Positions 44,551-53,964 of a stretch of 64,000 nucleotides of DNA are shown piece by piece; position 1 is the first letter of the stretch, and each line of letters starts with the position of its first letter. The DNA comes from JAFGPS01 sp964628465. Lineage in GTDB: Bacteria; Planctomycetota; Phycisphaerae; Sedimentisphaerales; Anaerobacaceae. Made by a program: the position numbers and the translations under genes. Below the pieces are notes generated by a model. That model had not been told where the DNA came from. It was given only the letters and a program-made list of their open reading frames with translations, and ran no database searches. The stretch lies in contig CAZVOA010000002.1 in assembly GCA_964628465.1 (NCBI GenBank), positions 285,837-349,836 of the forward strand, given 5' to 3'.

Positions 44551-46314
44551 TTAGAACAATCCCTGAACTTTTCCCGTTTCTACATCTACGTCGATTCTTC
44601 TGAATGCGGGATTTGACGCGGTGCCGGGCATGAGTTTTATCGCGCCTGCTACTGGGACGACAAAACCGGCTCCTTTGTATATTAGAACGTCACTGATTGG
44701 AAGTTCCCAGCCGGTTGGTCTTCCTTTCAAGTCGGGATCGTGTGAAAGACTTAGGTGTGTTTTGACCATGCAGGTTCCGAATGATTTTACAGCCGGGTCA
44801 GATTCGAATGATTCGATTTTCTTCAGGGCTTTTTCTGTATATGTCACTCCTGATGCGCCATATACTTCTTTTGCTATCAATTCAATACGTTTACGCAAAG
44901 GCATATCAAGCTTATAAAGAAATTTAAAATCATTCTTCTGGTCACATGCGTGAATAACCATTTCAGCCAATTCCCGGGCGCCTTCGCCGCCTTTGAGCCA
45001 ATGCTTGGAAACCGTTGCCAACGCTCCGTACTGCTCCGAGATTTTTCGTACGAGTTCTTCTTCAGCTTTTGTATCGGTAAAGAAATTATTGATACAAACC
45101 ACAGGCTGAACGCCGCTCTTTTTAACTGTTTCAATATGCGCGATAAGATTTTCGCAGCCTTTTTCGAGAAGACCGAGATTTTCTGATGTGTATTCTTCGC
45201 TTAAAGGTAAGCCCGGTTTTACGATTGGACCGCCGCCGTGCATTTTCAAGGCTCGAATTGTCGCAACGATGACAACCGCGTCTGGTGTAAGACCTGAAAG
45301 TCTGCATTTTAAATTCCAGAACTTCTCATAACCAATATCCGCTCCGAAACCGCTTTCAGTGACATGGTATTGACTCAACTTAGTTCCAATCAAATCAGCG
45401 AGAATCGAGCTTTGACCTATCGCGATATTCGCAAACGGTCCGGCGTGAACCAGCATAGGCTGGCCTTCGAGAGTCTGAAGCAGGTTTGGATGAATTACGT
45501 CAATGAGCCACGCGGTCATAGCGCCATCAACTTCCAAATCGGCCGTAGTAACTTCTTTTCCTCTTTTGTCATAAGCGACAATCATTTTCGCTACGCGCTG
45601 TCTCAAATCTTTCAGGTCGGTGGCAATTGACAAAATCGCCATAAGCTCACTCGATACGGTAATCTGAAAACCAGAATCCATTTCAAAGCCGTCCATCTTG
45701 CCGCCCTGACCGATTCTTATATTACGCAACGCCTGGGCGCAAAAATCCATCGCCCATTTGATTTGGATTCTATCCGGGTCGATATCAATTCTTTTAAGGC
45801 CGCTTTTGGCAAGTCTTTCATCATCATAATTCTGCTCGTGCTGCATTCTCGCGGTCAAAGCAACCATCGCGAGATTATGCGCGTTTGTAATAAAATCTAT
45901 ATCACCTGTCAAACGGATGGAAAGCGGCGTAAGCGGAATACATTGCGCAAGCCCCCCGCCTGCTGCAGAACCTTTGACATTAAAAGTCGGGCCGCTGCTC
46001 GGTTGGCGAATCGCGCCGGTTACTGTTTTATTTAATCTGCCTAATCCTTCGACAAGACCTATTGTCGTAGTTGTTTTACCTTCGCCAAGAGGTGTAGGAG
46101 TAATCGCGGCTACATCTATATATTTTCCAACAGGAGCATTTGCAAGTCTTGAAAGAACTCTTTTTTGATCAATTTTCGCAAGGTTACGCCCCATAGGTAT
46201 TAGTTCGCCGTCCTGAAGACCCAGTTCATCAGCAAGCTCATAAACTGTTTTCATGTTCTCTTCAGCGGCTTCTGCTATTTGCCAGTCTTTTAGTTTTGTC
46301 GGATCAAGCTGCAT
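44551..46314 (-). CDS. fhs: Formate-tetrahydrofolate ligase
   Basis: It joins formate to tetrahydrofolate with ATP. The P-loop region is ITPTPLGEGKTTTTIGL, followed by RQPSSGPTFNVKGSAAGGG and VVCINNFFTDT. The length of 587 residues is slightly above the usual 555-560. With folD it forms a short one-carbon operon used for serine/glycine, purine or formate metabolism; no other Wood-Ljungdahl genes are in the window. Confidence 0.97.
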   Translation of the reverse strand: MQLDPTKLKDWQIAEAAEENMKTVYELADELGLQDGELIPMGRNLAKIDQKRVLSRLANAPVGKYIDVAAITPTPLGEGKTTTTIGLVEGLGRLNKTVTGAIRQPSSGPTFNVKGSAAGGGLAQCIPLTPLSIRLTGDIDFITNAHNLAMVALTARMQHEQNYDDERLAKSGLKRIDIDPDRIQIKWAMDFCAQALRNIRIGQGGKMDGFEMDSGFQITVSSELMAILSIATDLKDLRQRVAKMIVAYDKRGKEVTTADLEVDGAMTAWLIDVIHPNLLQTLEGQPMLVHAGPFANIAIGQSSILADLIGTKLSQYHVTESGFGADIGYEKFWNLKCRLSGLTPDAVVIVATIRALKMHGGGPIVKPGLPLSEEYTSENLGLLEKGCENLIAHIETVKKSGVQPVVCINNFFTDTKAEEELVRKISEQYGALATVSKHWLKGGEGARELAEMVIHACDQKNDFKFLYKLDMPLRKRIELIAKEVYGASGVTYTEKALKKIESFESDPAVKSFGTCMVKTHLSLSHDPDLKGRPTGWELPISDVLIYKGAGFVVPVAGAIKLMPGTASNPAFRRIDVDVETGKVQGLF

Positions 46315-46894
46315 TTATATTTTCCTATATTAAGCACAATTTGCTTTAAATTAATTATCGGGTTAAAAATCTCTCCGCATCCCAAATAGCGGGATTTTTT
46401 TATCAAGCTTAAAGAATTTTTCACATTGGTTTAGCCCTTTAATAATTCATATCTTATAATATGCTGTTCAACATTACAACCTCATTAAGTGCATGATATT
46501 CTTCATTCTGTATCACGCGTATCTTCCTTAAAACCTTAATCTTTGCCCTGTTTTATATTACAGCGACTTTAATGATCCGGCGTATAAAATTCGGAATCTT
46601 CATTTTATCCGTCTTTTTCTTAAACAAAAAAACCTTCAAATTACGCCCTATAATCCCACAGTCTAATATAGGAAAAAAACAATGTTTAACGCTTCAACAC
46701 ATATTAATTTTGCAATTTTATTATATAGTTATAGCAGGAACAAGCCGCTTGAGAGTAAAATGTTCACAGAAAACGAGTTTTTTGAAATTTTTAGCTTAGT
46801 AAGGAATCTATATATACAGTAAGTCAAATAAATGGTGCAAATATATAAACCAGTTATGTTCTTTGATACTTATTAGCTCTTATTAGGAATACTT
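46315..46894. other. 580-base intergenic region
   Basis: This stretch separates the divergent fhs and ECF sigma genes. It is AT-rich and contains no convincing gene, repeat or riboswitch. One short open frame at 46572 has no ribosome site and a composition unlike the neighbouring genes. It presumably holds the promoters of both operons; no convincing promoter was identified. Confidence 0.6.
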
Positions 46895-47440
46895 ATGGAA
46901 GAATTAGCGGCAGTTAAGGCAAGCCAGGCAGGCAATAAAGCGGCGTTTGGACTCTTGATAGATAAGCATTACAAAAATATCTATCGCTATGCCTTCCATT
47001 GTACTGGAAATCATCCAGACGCTGATGATATCTGCCAGGAAACTTTCTTAAAAGCTTATAACAGTATCGGACAATTGAAAAACGTAAACTGTTTTCGTGA
47101 ATGGATTTATACAATAGCATCAAATTTATCACGAAGACGAATCAAAAAAATAAAACTTAATAATAATTGCCTTTCTGTATCGGCTGACTCGTTGACTCAT
47201 ATGGAAGACAAAAATGTACATCCTTTTGAAAATATTACAAAAAGTGAAAAGGCTTCGATAATCCAGAATTATTTACAGGAAATGTCCGAACGTTTGCGAA
47301 TGGTTACAGTTCTGGTTCTTATGGAAGATTTAACGCAAAAAGAAGCCGCAAAAATACTGAATCGCTCCGAGCCGAGTATTTCACGAGATGTAAATGACGC
47401 AAAAGCATGGCTGCAAAGCCGATTGCAAAATTTAATATAA
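46895..47440 (+). CDS. ECF-type RNA polymerase sigma factor
   Basis: This 181-residue protein has sigma region 2 (AAFGLLIDKHYKNIYRYAF, then HPDADDICQETFLKAY) at about 15-80, and region 4 helix-turn-helix (LTQKEAAKILNRSEPSISRDVNDAKAWLQS) at the C-terminus. There is no region 3, so it belongs to the extracytoplasmic-function class. It begins a five-gene operon and is followed 16 bases later by a single-helix membrane protein that is probably its anti-sigma factor. Such factors usually control their own operon. Confidence 0.92.
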   Translation: MEELAAVKASQAGNKAAFGLLIDKHYKNIYRYAFHCTGNHPDADDICQETFLKAYNSIGQLKNVNCFREWIYTIASNLSRRRIKKIKLNNNCLSVSADSLTHMEDKNVHPFENITKSEKASIIQNYLQEMSERLRMVTVLVLMEDLTQKEAAKILNRSEPSISRDVNDAKAWLQSRLQNLI

Positions 47441-47456
47441 ATAAGGAGTAAATCCT

Positions 47457-48206
47457 ATGAATAATGAAAAAGACAAAATTGAAAATATCCTCAAAGAAGC
47501 GCATCAAGAAATAAAACCTCGCGACTCGTGGGAAGCTTTGAGAAGCCGTATTGACAAAAAAATCGAAAGCGGCCAAACTGAATCAGGCTTAGTAACAAAA
47601 TTAAATGATCATATCGCCTTCTGGCGCAGGACCGCTATAGCCGCGGCGGCGTGTCTTATTTTCACTTCAGCGTTATTAATTTATGTTGCTTTTAATAACA
47701 AGTACAAAAACAATTTCGCTAATCATGACCTACTTGCTCAAAATCAACTTCAACAACTAAGCGAAGCTTTTTCTCAGGTTCAGGAACTTTTCAACCAGAA
47801 TTGTCCCTGGATAGTGATAAATTCCACCGGCAAAGGTGACATCGGAGTTGAAAATCACGAAAACAATATTGCAAACGCAAATGAAATAATCGTATTACGT
47901 TTAGCTCTTAATCTCCAGAATGAAAAATCCGATCCTCAGTATTTCGATATCGTAGCTTATAACAACCAGCTTATCACCTTCGACGCGCCTGTATCAAATG
48001 GTTCTAATATGAATATAGCTCTCAAGCCGGTAATTACATCAAAAAACAAAATTGAAGTTCAAATAAGTACACAATTAAATAGCGGCTTGAAAATAAATAA
48101 CACAGTGACTATTGCGGACAATTCTTTCAAGACTCTTGCCCGTGTCAAAACCAACGGAAGCTGGATTAATATAAACGCCACAGGCCAGGCTTTATCTAAC
48201 ATTTAA
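47457..48206 (+). CDS. Probable anti-sigma factor, single membrane helix
   Basis: A cytoplasmic part of about 60 charged residues is followed by one membrane helix (TAIAAAACLIFTSALLIYVAF) and an outer domain of about 165 residues, largely beta. No zinc HxxxCxxC motif is present, so this is not a ZAS-type anti-sigma. The assignment rests on topology and on its position immediately after the ECF gene. AAGGAG stands just before the start. Confidence 0.68.
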   Translation: MNNEKDKIENILKEAHQEIKPRDSWEALRSRIDKKIESGQTESGLVTKLNDHIAFWRRTAIAAAACLIFTSALLIYVAFNNKYKNNFANHDLLAQNQLQQLSEAFSQVQELFNQNCPWIVINSTGKGDIGVENHENNIANANEIIVLRLALNLQNEKSDPQYFDIVAYNNQLITFDAPVSNGSNMNIALKPVITSKNKIEVQISTQLNSGLKINNTVTIADNSFKTLARVKTNGSWININATGQALSNI

Positions 48207-48221
48207 TAAAGGACAAGTAAC

Positions 48222-49214
48222 ATGAAAACGAATAAAACAATTCTAATTATTGTGTCATCGTTTTTTCTGCCGCTCCAACTTTGTAATGCATCTTATTTCA
48301 CGATGAATCTGAATCAGGACTCGATTTACACACCGGGAAATATTAACCTGACAATGAACCTGACTGAAGAAGCGAAAATCCAGGACAATTACCAGTTCAA
48401 AGTAAGTATTTTTTTGACCGGGACACTGATCAGAGAACAGACCATCAAAGCAGAAAAAGAAAAATCCGTCAATTTTGAACTCGCTATTCCGGAAATTTTC
48501 GAGAGAACCGAAGGACGCTGCCGATGTGAATTGTTAATCGATGATAAATTTCTCGAAGCACAGGAAGTACCTTTGCTTCTATGGCCTGAAATTGAACCTT
48601 ATAAAACTGGAACACAAATGAATGCGGAAATCTGGGTTTATGACACATCAGGAAAATTGTTGGATCTTTTCAAAAAAATGGAAGTCAAGGTAATTGACGC
48701 GACATTCAAAACGGCAAGAGATTTCGGTAAACCTGATATTGTTTTCGTTGGAGAAAATACCGACCCGAATAATATGCGGATACTAACAAATAGTTTTTCA
48801 CTAAATAATTTACAACCTGTCATAATTTACCTAAGACAGAAACAATTCCTCAAAGAAGCAAAATTGGAAGTTCCAATAGATATTAATAAATCGCAAAATG
48901 TTAAATGCGACATGGAAAACCAGTTACTTCGAGACCTGAACTTGAGTGATATACTCTGGATGGTTAAAAATGCAGACTATCTGAAATCCAAAAAAGAAGA
49001 TAATAAAGACAGGTACATTCAATCTTGCATTACTGAAGAAAAAGAGGATAAAAATAATATCTACTGCTATTTATGCACAGCTAAAAAAGACAGTTGGATT
49101 ACAATTTACTGCCAACTTCCTATTACAGAAGGTAATGATCCGAGATCCATTGTCCTGTTGAAAAATTTACTCCGATATGCTGAAAATGTTAATTATATAA
49201 TAAAAGCGAAATAA
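48222..49214 (+). CDS. Unknown secreted protein in the ECF/CsgG operon
   Basis: Not recognised. It has a signal peptide (KTILIIVSSFFLPLQLCNA), then an N-terminal beta-rich half (about 25-125, resembling an immunoglobulin-type sandwich) and a mixed C-terminal half. Only 15 bases separate it from the anti-sigma gene and 31 from the CsgG-like gene, so it is part of one operon. It may be a periplasmic partner of the CsgG-like proteins. Confidence 0.65.
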   Translation: MKTNKTILIIVSSFFLPLQLCNASYFTMNLNQDSIYTPGNINLTMNLTEEAKIQDNYQFKVSIFLTGTLIREQTIKAEKEKSVNFELAIPEIFERTEGRCRCELLIDDKFLEAQEVPLLLWPEIEPYKTGTQMNAEIWVYDTSGKLLDLFKKMEVKVIDATFKTARDFGKPDIVFVGENTDPNNMRILTNSFSLNNLQPVIIYLRQKQFLKEAKLEVPIDINKSQNVKCDMENQLLRDLNLSDILWMVKNADYLKSKKEDNKDRYIQSCITEEKEDKNNIYCYLCTAKKDSWITIYCQLPITEGNDPRSIVLLKNLLRYAENVNYIIKAK

Positions 49215-49245
49215 CAAGCGTCTTACAGAATTGAAAGGGAAAATT

Positions 49246-50331
49246 ATGAAAACAGAATACAGAATACAGAATACAGAATACAGTAAAAACAGAGTACTTT
49301 GTGCCTTTGCCACTTTGCCGCTTTGTGCCTTTTTCTTTTTCGCTTTTGCGTCAAACGTTATCGCTTCCGAAAGTCCGGCCTCAATTAAAATCGAGTCGGA
49401 AGCAACGGACCCAAATACTCAAGCGACAAATAGTATTTCCGTTGCTATTATCGACTTTGAATCGCAAGCGCCGGGAAACGACCAGTTAGGTACGCAATTA
49501 AGCGATATTCTTACCGCGAGATTGAGTATTTACGACCAGTTCAGACTTGTCGAACGCAAAAAACTCGAAGACTTGCTCAAGGAACACCAATTGAATCTTA
49601 CAGGTATGGTTGATACGCCGGACGCGGTAAAAGCCGGCAAACTCATCGGCGCGAAAATAATGATATTCGGCAGAGCTTTCGCGGTTGACAGGGACCTTTA
49701 TATCACGGCGAAAATCGTAGGAACAGAAACCAGCCAGGTAAAGGGAGTCCTTGCAAAAGGAAGCTTGGAAAGTAATCTTTCTGAGATAATCGACAAGCTC
49801 GCTAATGATTTAACCGATGGCTTAAATAAATGGGCGACAACTCTTCTTCCCAAAACAGACAAGTTCATAGATAAAGTCGCAGTATTAAAAGAGCAGCTTA
49901 AAGGAAAAGAATTACCAACCGTAGGAATCATGATTTCCGAAACTCACGCTAATAGACAAGCGGCTAACGTTGACCCAGCGGCTGAAACTGAGTTCAAGAA
50001 AATATTCAAGGAAGTCGGCTTCGAAATTATCGAAGCAAACAAGGAACAACTTTTAAAATGGACGAAAGATTTCAGCTTGGCCGGAGTGGATATTGTAATT
50101 ACAGGAGAAGGTTTCAGCGAGTTCGGCACAAGAATAAATGGATTAGTAAGTTGCAGCGCCCGACTTGAAGTACAATCAACGAACAGAGAAGACCATAAAA
50201 TCATAAGCGCAGAACGAACAACAAAAAGAGCAGTAGATTTATCCGAAGGCATAGCCGCAAAAACCGCCTTACAAGCCGCCGGCAGAGATTTAGCCATAAA
50301 AACAATAGAAAAAATCGCTGAAGGTTTATAA
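49246..50331 (+). CDS. CsgG-like secreted protein
   Basis: After a signal peptide, residues about 50-210 resemble the CsgG family, whose best-known member is the curli secretion pore: VAIIDFESQAPGNDQLG, LSDILTARLSIYDQFRLVERKKLEDLLKEH, and AVKAGKLIGAKIMIFGRAF. The C-terminal half (about 215-361) resembles a second, weaker round of the same fold. There is no obvious lipobox Cys at the signal cleavage site, unlike typical CsgG. The ATG at 49246 has AAGGGA seven bases upstream. Its first codons contain a tandem 7-base repeat. Curli subunits are not encoded nearby, so this is not a curli operon; the role is unknown. Confidence 0.8.
   Translation: MKTEYRIQNTEYSKNRVLCAFATLPLCAFFFFAFASNVIASESPASIKIESEATDPNTQATNSISVAIIDFESQAPGNDQLGTQLSDILTARLSIYDQFRLVERKKLEDLLKEHQLNLTGMVDTPDAVKAGKLIGAKIMIFGRAFAVDRDLYITAKIVGTETSQVKGVLAKGSLESNLSEIIDKLANDLTDGLNKWATTLLPKTDKFIDKVAVLKEQLKGKELPTVGIMISETHANRQAANVDPAAETEFKKIFKEVGFEIIEANKEQLLKWTKDFSLAGVDIVITGEGFSEFGTRINGLVSCSARLEVQSTNREDHKIISAERTTKRAVDLSEGIAAKTALQAAGRDLAIKTIEKIAEGL
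49252..49284. repeat. Tandem 7-base repeat after the start codon
   Basis: Four complete copies of ACAGAAT and a partial fifth begin two codons after the ATG of the CsgG-like gene. The unit is not a multiple of three, so loss or gain of one copy would shift the reading frame. Confidence 0.9.
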
Positions 50332-50386
50332 AATATATTTCCTTCAAGGAAATAGTTATAACTATAAGATTAGCGGATTGGAGATT

Positions 50387-53300
50387 ATGAATAAAATTAA
50401 AATACTTCAAGTATGTTTTTTGATAGCTTTAGTTTGTTGCTCTGTTTCAATTGCAGAGGAAACTAACTTGCCTTCGCTGGCGATACTGGTTTATTGTGAT
50501 GGTGGTAATCAGGACTTGGCGGATAAGTTGCAGCCGCTGATTGAGGCGGAAGCTTCTTTGCAGTGGGAAGGCACACTCGTCGAACGAGCAGCAATTGACA
50601 AACTCCTCGATGAAATGAAACTCACTCGCTCCGGGCTTTCTGATCCTAATAATCAATTACAGTTCGGCAAGATGATAACGATGGATTGCCTTTTAACTAT
50701 TCGTGTAAATATAAATTATGTAAAAGCAACTTTTTCCCAATTTCCATCAACAACGATTATTCATGAAAAGGAATATACAAAACGTCTTGAACCACAATCG
50801 ATTTCAGTCAATATTGTCACGAACGCAATAAAAGCCTACCGCGAACATAACCGCGATCCGCAAATACCTCAAATTTCAATAGGTTCATTCTATGGTGTAG
50901 GTTTATCAAAAAAATATTTCAACTTTGGCAGAGACATTAACGTTCAATTACGTGAAAAACTTATCAGAAACAAAAATATTATAATAACAGAACGATTACT
51001 TCCAAGCGACCTTCTAAGTGAATTTGAATTAGCCCGAAGCGGTATAACACAATATGTGGCACAAAATTTTTCTTCCCCTTCATCGGACATTTTATTATAT
51101 GGAGAATTCAAAGCCAAACCGGAACAGGACCTTGACAAACCAGCTGCAGAACTGGATTTTACACTTTTCATTGTTTCTCCGACAAGCTTGTGTGAAAGCA
51201 AGAAGATTGAGTTTTCATGTTATAGCAATGAACCTGGGGTAATTACAGAAAAAGCCGCTAAATTTATTGAGCAATCCGCAAAAGAAGTTCGTACAAAACT
51301 GGCCGCTGGCAGTATACGTACTTTTTCAAAAAAGGAGTATGACGAATTTAAGAAACAGGCATTTCGATTAATGCCAGCCCCTCCTTCGGGAGATAACTAC
51401 AGTAAAAGCCAGATGGCTTCAATTGAAGAATTAGAGCCGGCCCTACATATGCTGGAGTGTACTATGCTTTTTAACAGCGATGACATCCAGATTATCGTAT
51501 GTACCGGTAATATTCTTCATGGCATGTTTAAGGGATTCAGAAGCAATAGTTCCTCTTTAGAAAAGGAAGTTATTTATAAAACAGCAGCAGACTATATAGA
51601 ACGAGCATATTTACTCGATAACAATCCAAATACTCGTTATAGTTACTACAAGTTATATATCGACCAAATCAAGCCTTCTATTGAAGCGGCAGAGCACATA
51701 TGGAATACCCGTAAAACTGAAGAGTGGGCAGATGGGCAAGTACTTGACTCATTTGATAAATTAATTATAGCTCAAAATGACATTAATTGGCTGCGTAACA
51801 ATTTTATAAAGGCAGCAAAAGAATATGGAAATGAAAATGCAGCGACATTTTCAAACATACTACCGACTATAAGACAGAAAATTTACAACTCCAAAAACGA
51901 TCCTGAAATCATAAAGGAAATTGATAATATTTCAAATATATTACAAGCAGAAGACTCAATATCTCTTCGTTTCCTGGGACATATGCTTTATATCGATTCG
52001 TATTATCAAAGCGCAGATGATTTACAGAAAGAATTTGATGTACCTCCCGAATTTGCAGAACACTTTCGAGCAGCAATAAATATGTTAATTGAAATGCCGG
52101 AAGAATATAAATATGATATGATAAGTTTTCACTTAGATATAACATACTTGTTTAAAGTATATGAAAAAGTTGTGGCAAAATATAATTTGGAAGATGATTC
52201 TGCAAACATATATGAAAAATTATTAACTTATAAATTACAAAATGATAATCCTCTTGATATAGTTCTATCACAAGATTTTATTAATCTATTACCCGAATTA
52301 TACGCACAAGGAAAATATGAAAAAGGATATGGTCTTCTCTCCGGATATATTGAAAACAAGGAAGAAGATGGCGGTTCTATTAGTGACAGCACAAGACTCT
52401 TGAGACAATTAAACCATTTCCATTTTGCAATGCAGAATCGTAAAACAATAGAATTAAATCAATTTCAACAAATCAAATTTGATAATACAACAGAAAAAGT
52501 TTTAAAACTCATATCTGCTAAAAACTATATTTATGGCATTGGTTGGAACCATGTAAGTGGCACATTTTTTATTTTATCCCCTAAAGAAGAAATTGCCCGC
52601 ATTATGAAACAAATTGAGGGCACATTATCTGATATTGCAATCACAGGAAAATATATCGGGATAGCGACACATGCCAATGGTTTTTATTTATTAGACACTG
52701 AAAGCAATAATATCAAGAATTTTTCTCCTGACAATTCCAATTTCCCAAGCTCAAAAATAGAGTATGTATGCAGCCTGGACAATAATTTTATATTAGGTAT
52801 CAGGTCCAGAACAAACTATGATTTGTACATATACCTTTTAGAGCCGGACACATATATAATAAAAGAATTGGATAGTAGAACAGGTTTATCTTCAGAAATC
52901 CGAACAAGCATTAATCTTAATAAAAATGCTCACGATATTTACTCAGAGGAAAATAAATCCATACTTATTAAAGAAATTAATAATACAATACTTCGATGGT
53001 CGAAACGTCATGTACCAAACTTGAGTGAATCTCAAACGAAAAAAGGAATAAGAGAAATAACCGTTCAAAGTTATAACAAAAAGAATCCTGTAATTAATAA
53101 TAACTTTAATCCATTACCTGATAACAATGTGATACTTTCCTATACAGGAATTGAGCTTTCATATGTTTATGATTTTACATTATGGAATGAACAACTTGTT
53201 TTAGCTACCGGAAATGGTTTGTATATCAGCAAACCTGGATCAAATAAAATTCATTGCCTTATCAGCAGCCCCAAATTAATCTTTTATTGCTTATATGCTT

Positions 53301-53398
53301 TTGATGACTTAATGTATATCGGCACGAACGAAGGATTTTATTGTGTTGGGACGGAGAAATTTCTTGAAATGGTTAAGCAGGTTGAGCAAACGGATTAG
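50387..53398 (+). CDS. Large secreted protein: two CsgG-like segments, helical middle and C-terminal propeller-like part
   Basis: It has a signal peptide (about 25 residues). A CsgG-like segment follows at about 30-110 (LVERAAIDKLLDEMKLTRSG, then the QFGKMITMDCLLTI stretch). A second segment at about 165-270 (INVQLREKLIRNKNIIITER, SELELARSG-like) repeats the pattern. The middle, about 280-670, is helical. The C-terminal third (about 690-1003) has repeated beta blades such as GKYIGIATHANGFYLLDTES and DLMYIGTNEGFYCVG, resembling a propeller. The arrangement was not recognised. It is the last gene of the ECF operon, 55 bases after the smaller CsgG-like gene. The ATG at 50387 has GGAG just upstream; the frame opens at a TTG three codons earlier. 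Confidence 0.7.
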   Translation: MNKIKILQVCFLIALVCCSVSIAEETNLPSLAILVYCDGGNQDLADKLQPLIEAEASLQWEGTLVERAAIDKLLDEMKLTRSGLSDPNNQLQFGKMITMDCLLTIRVNINYVKATFSQFPSTTIIHEKEYTKRLEPQSISVNIVTNAIKAYREHNRDPQIPQISIGSFYGVGLSKKYFNFGRDINVQLREKLIRNKNIIITERLLPSDLLSEFELARSGITQYVAQNFSSPSSDILLYGEFKAKPEQDLDKPAAELDFTLFIVSPTSLCESKKIEFSCYSNEPGVITEKAAKFIEQSAKEVRTKLAAGSIRTFSKKEYDEFKKQAFRLMPAPPSGDNYSKSQMASIEELEPALHMLECTMLFNSDDIQIIVCTGNILHGMFKGFRSNSSSLEKEVIYKTAADYIERAYLLDNNPNTRYSYYKLYIDQIKPSIEAAEHIWNTRKTEEWADGQVLDSFDKLIIAQNDINWLRNNFIKAAKEYGNENAATFSNILPTIRQKIYNSKNDPEIIKEIDNISNILQAEDSISLRFLGHMLYIDSYYQSADDLQKEFDVPPEFAEHFRAAINMLIEMPEEYKYDMISFHLDITYLFKVYEKVVAKYNLEDDSANIYEKLLTYKLQNDNPLDIVLSQDFINLLPELYAQGKYEKGYGLLSGYIENKEEDGGSISDSTRLLRQLNHFHFAMQNRKTIELNQFQQIKFDNTTEKVLKLISAKNYIYGIGWNHVSGTFFILSPKEEIARIMKQIEGTLSDIAITGKYIGIATHANGFYLLDTESNNIKNFSPDNSNFPSSKIEYVCSLDNNFILGIRSRTNYDLYIYLLEPDTYIIKELDSRTGLSSEIRTSINLNKNAHDIYSEENKSILIKEINNTILRWSKRHVPNLSESQTKKGIREITVQSYNKKNPVINNNFNPLPDNNVILSYTGIELSYVYDFTLWNEQLVLATGNGLYISKPGSNKIHCLISSPKLIFYCLYAFDDLMYIGTNEGFYCVGTEKFLEMVKQVEQTD

Positions 53399-53409
53399 TG
53401 ATTATTTAA

Positions 53410-53964
53410 TTAAAGTGTTTTTAGGTAGATAAGTTTATCGTCTCCGGGGGCGTAGAAGTTGGGGATTTTTGCGGCTATGGTGTAATTGTTTTTTTCGTAG
53501 AACTTTTGCGTTGATTCATATCGCTTCATGCCGGAGGTTTCTACTACGGCGAGACGGCCGTTTTGCTTTTTGATTTCATTTTCCGAAAATTCAAGCATGA
53601 ATTTCCCAGCACCCTGCCGCTGTAATGTCGGATCAACCGCTATCCAGTAAATATCGAAAGTTCCTAATGTACATGGAGTTTCGCCGAAACATACCCAGCC
53701 GATTATACGAGGGACGAGAGGTGAGGGATGAGGGACGATTCTTTTTTCATTATTCGTCCATCGTCCTTTTTCAATCGTCTCTCGTAATTCGGCTATGTAA
53801 GATTGATATGAACAGCCGGGCTTTTTGAGAGCGGCTTCGGTAAAGACTTCTCTTGCGATATCGACTTCGACCGGTCGGAAAAAACCGGTTCTTTCGATAA
53901 TATCCAAAACAATTGTTTCATCTTCGGGTTTAGCAAGGCGTATTGAAAGTGCGGGATTTTTCAT
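53410..53964 (-). CDS. GNAT acetyltransferase (possible beta-lysine acetyltransferase)
   Basis: It is a 184-residue GNAT protein: the acetyl-CoA site is DPTLQRQGAGKFMLEF, with the C-terminal QKFYEKNNYTIAA. The start overlaps the preceding ATP-grasp gene by four bases (ATGA). The beta-strand pair at about 60-86 is expanded by a peptide encoded by a palindromic repeat (53707-53785). Beside a lysine aminomutase, this could be an AblB-type enzyme that N-acetylates beta-lysine, but the substrate could also be a dipeptide made by the ATP-grasp enzymes. Confidence 0.82.
   Translation of the reverse strand: MKNPALSIRLAKPEDETIVLDIIERTGFFRPVEVDIAREVFTEAALKKPGCSYQSYIAELRETIEKGRWTNNEKRIVPHPSPLVPRIIGWVCFGETPCTLGTFDIYWIAVDPTLQRQGAGKFMLEFSENEIKKQNGRLAVVETSGMKRYESTQKFYEKNNYTIAAKIPNFYAPGDDKLIYLKTL
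53707..53785. repeat. Palindromic repeat inside the GNAT gene
   Basis: Two inverted arms (53707-53739 and 53755-53785), rich in GAGGGACGA-type text, lie within the coding sequence without breaking the frame. They encode about 26 residues, including RIVPHPSPLVPR. Similar text is found in the riboswitch expression platform near 7353-7456. Confidence 0.7.

Noticed and set aside
46572..46799. Possible small hydrophobic protein of 75 residues
   Set aside because: No ribosome site, and a composition typical of AT-rich noncoding DNA.
49246..50331. Curli secretion operon
   Set aside because: No CsgA/B, CsgE or CsgF-like genes are nearby, and the CsgG-like protein lacks a clear lipobox.
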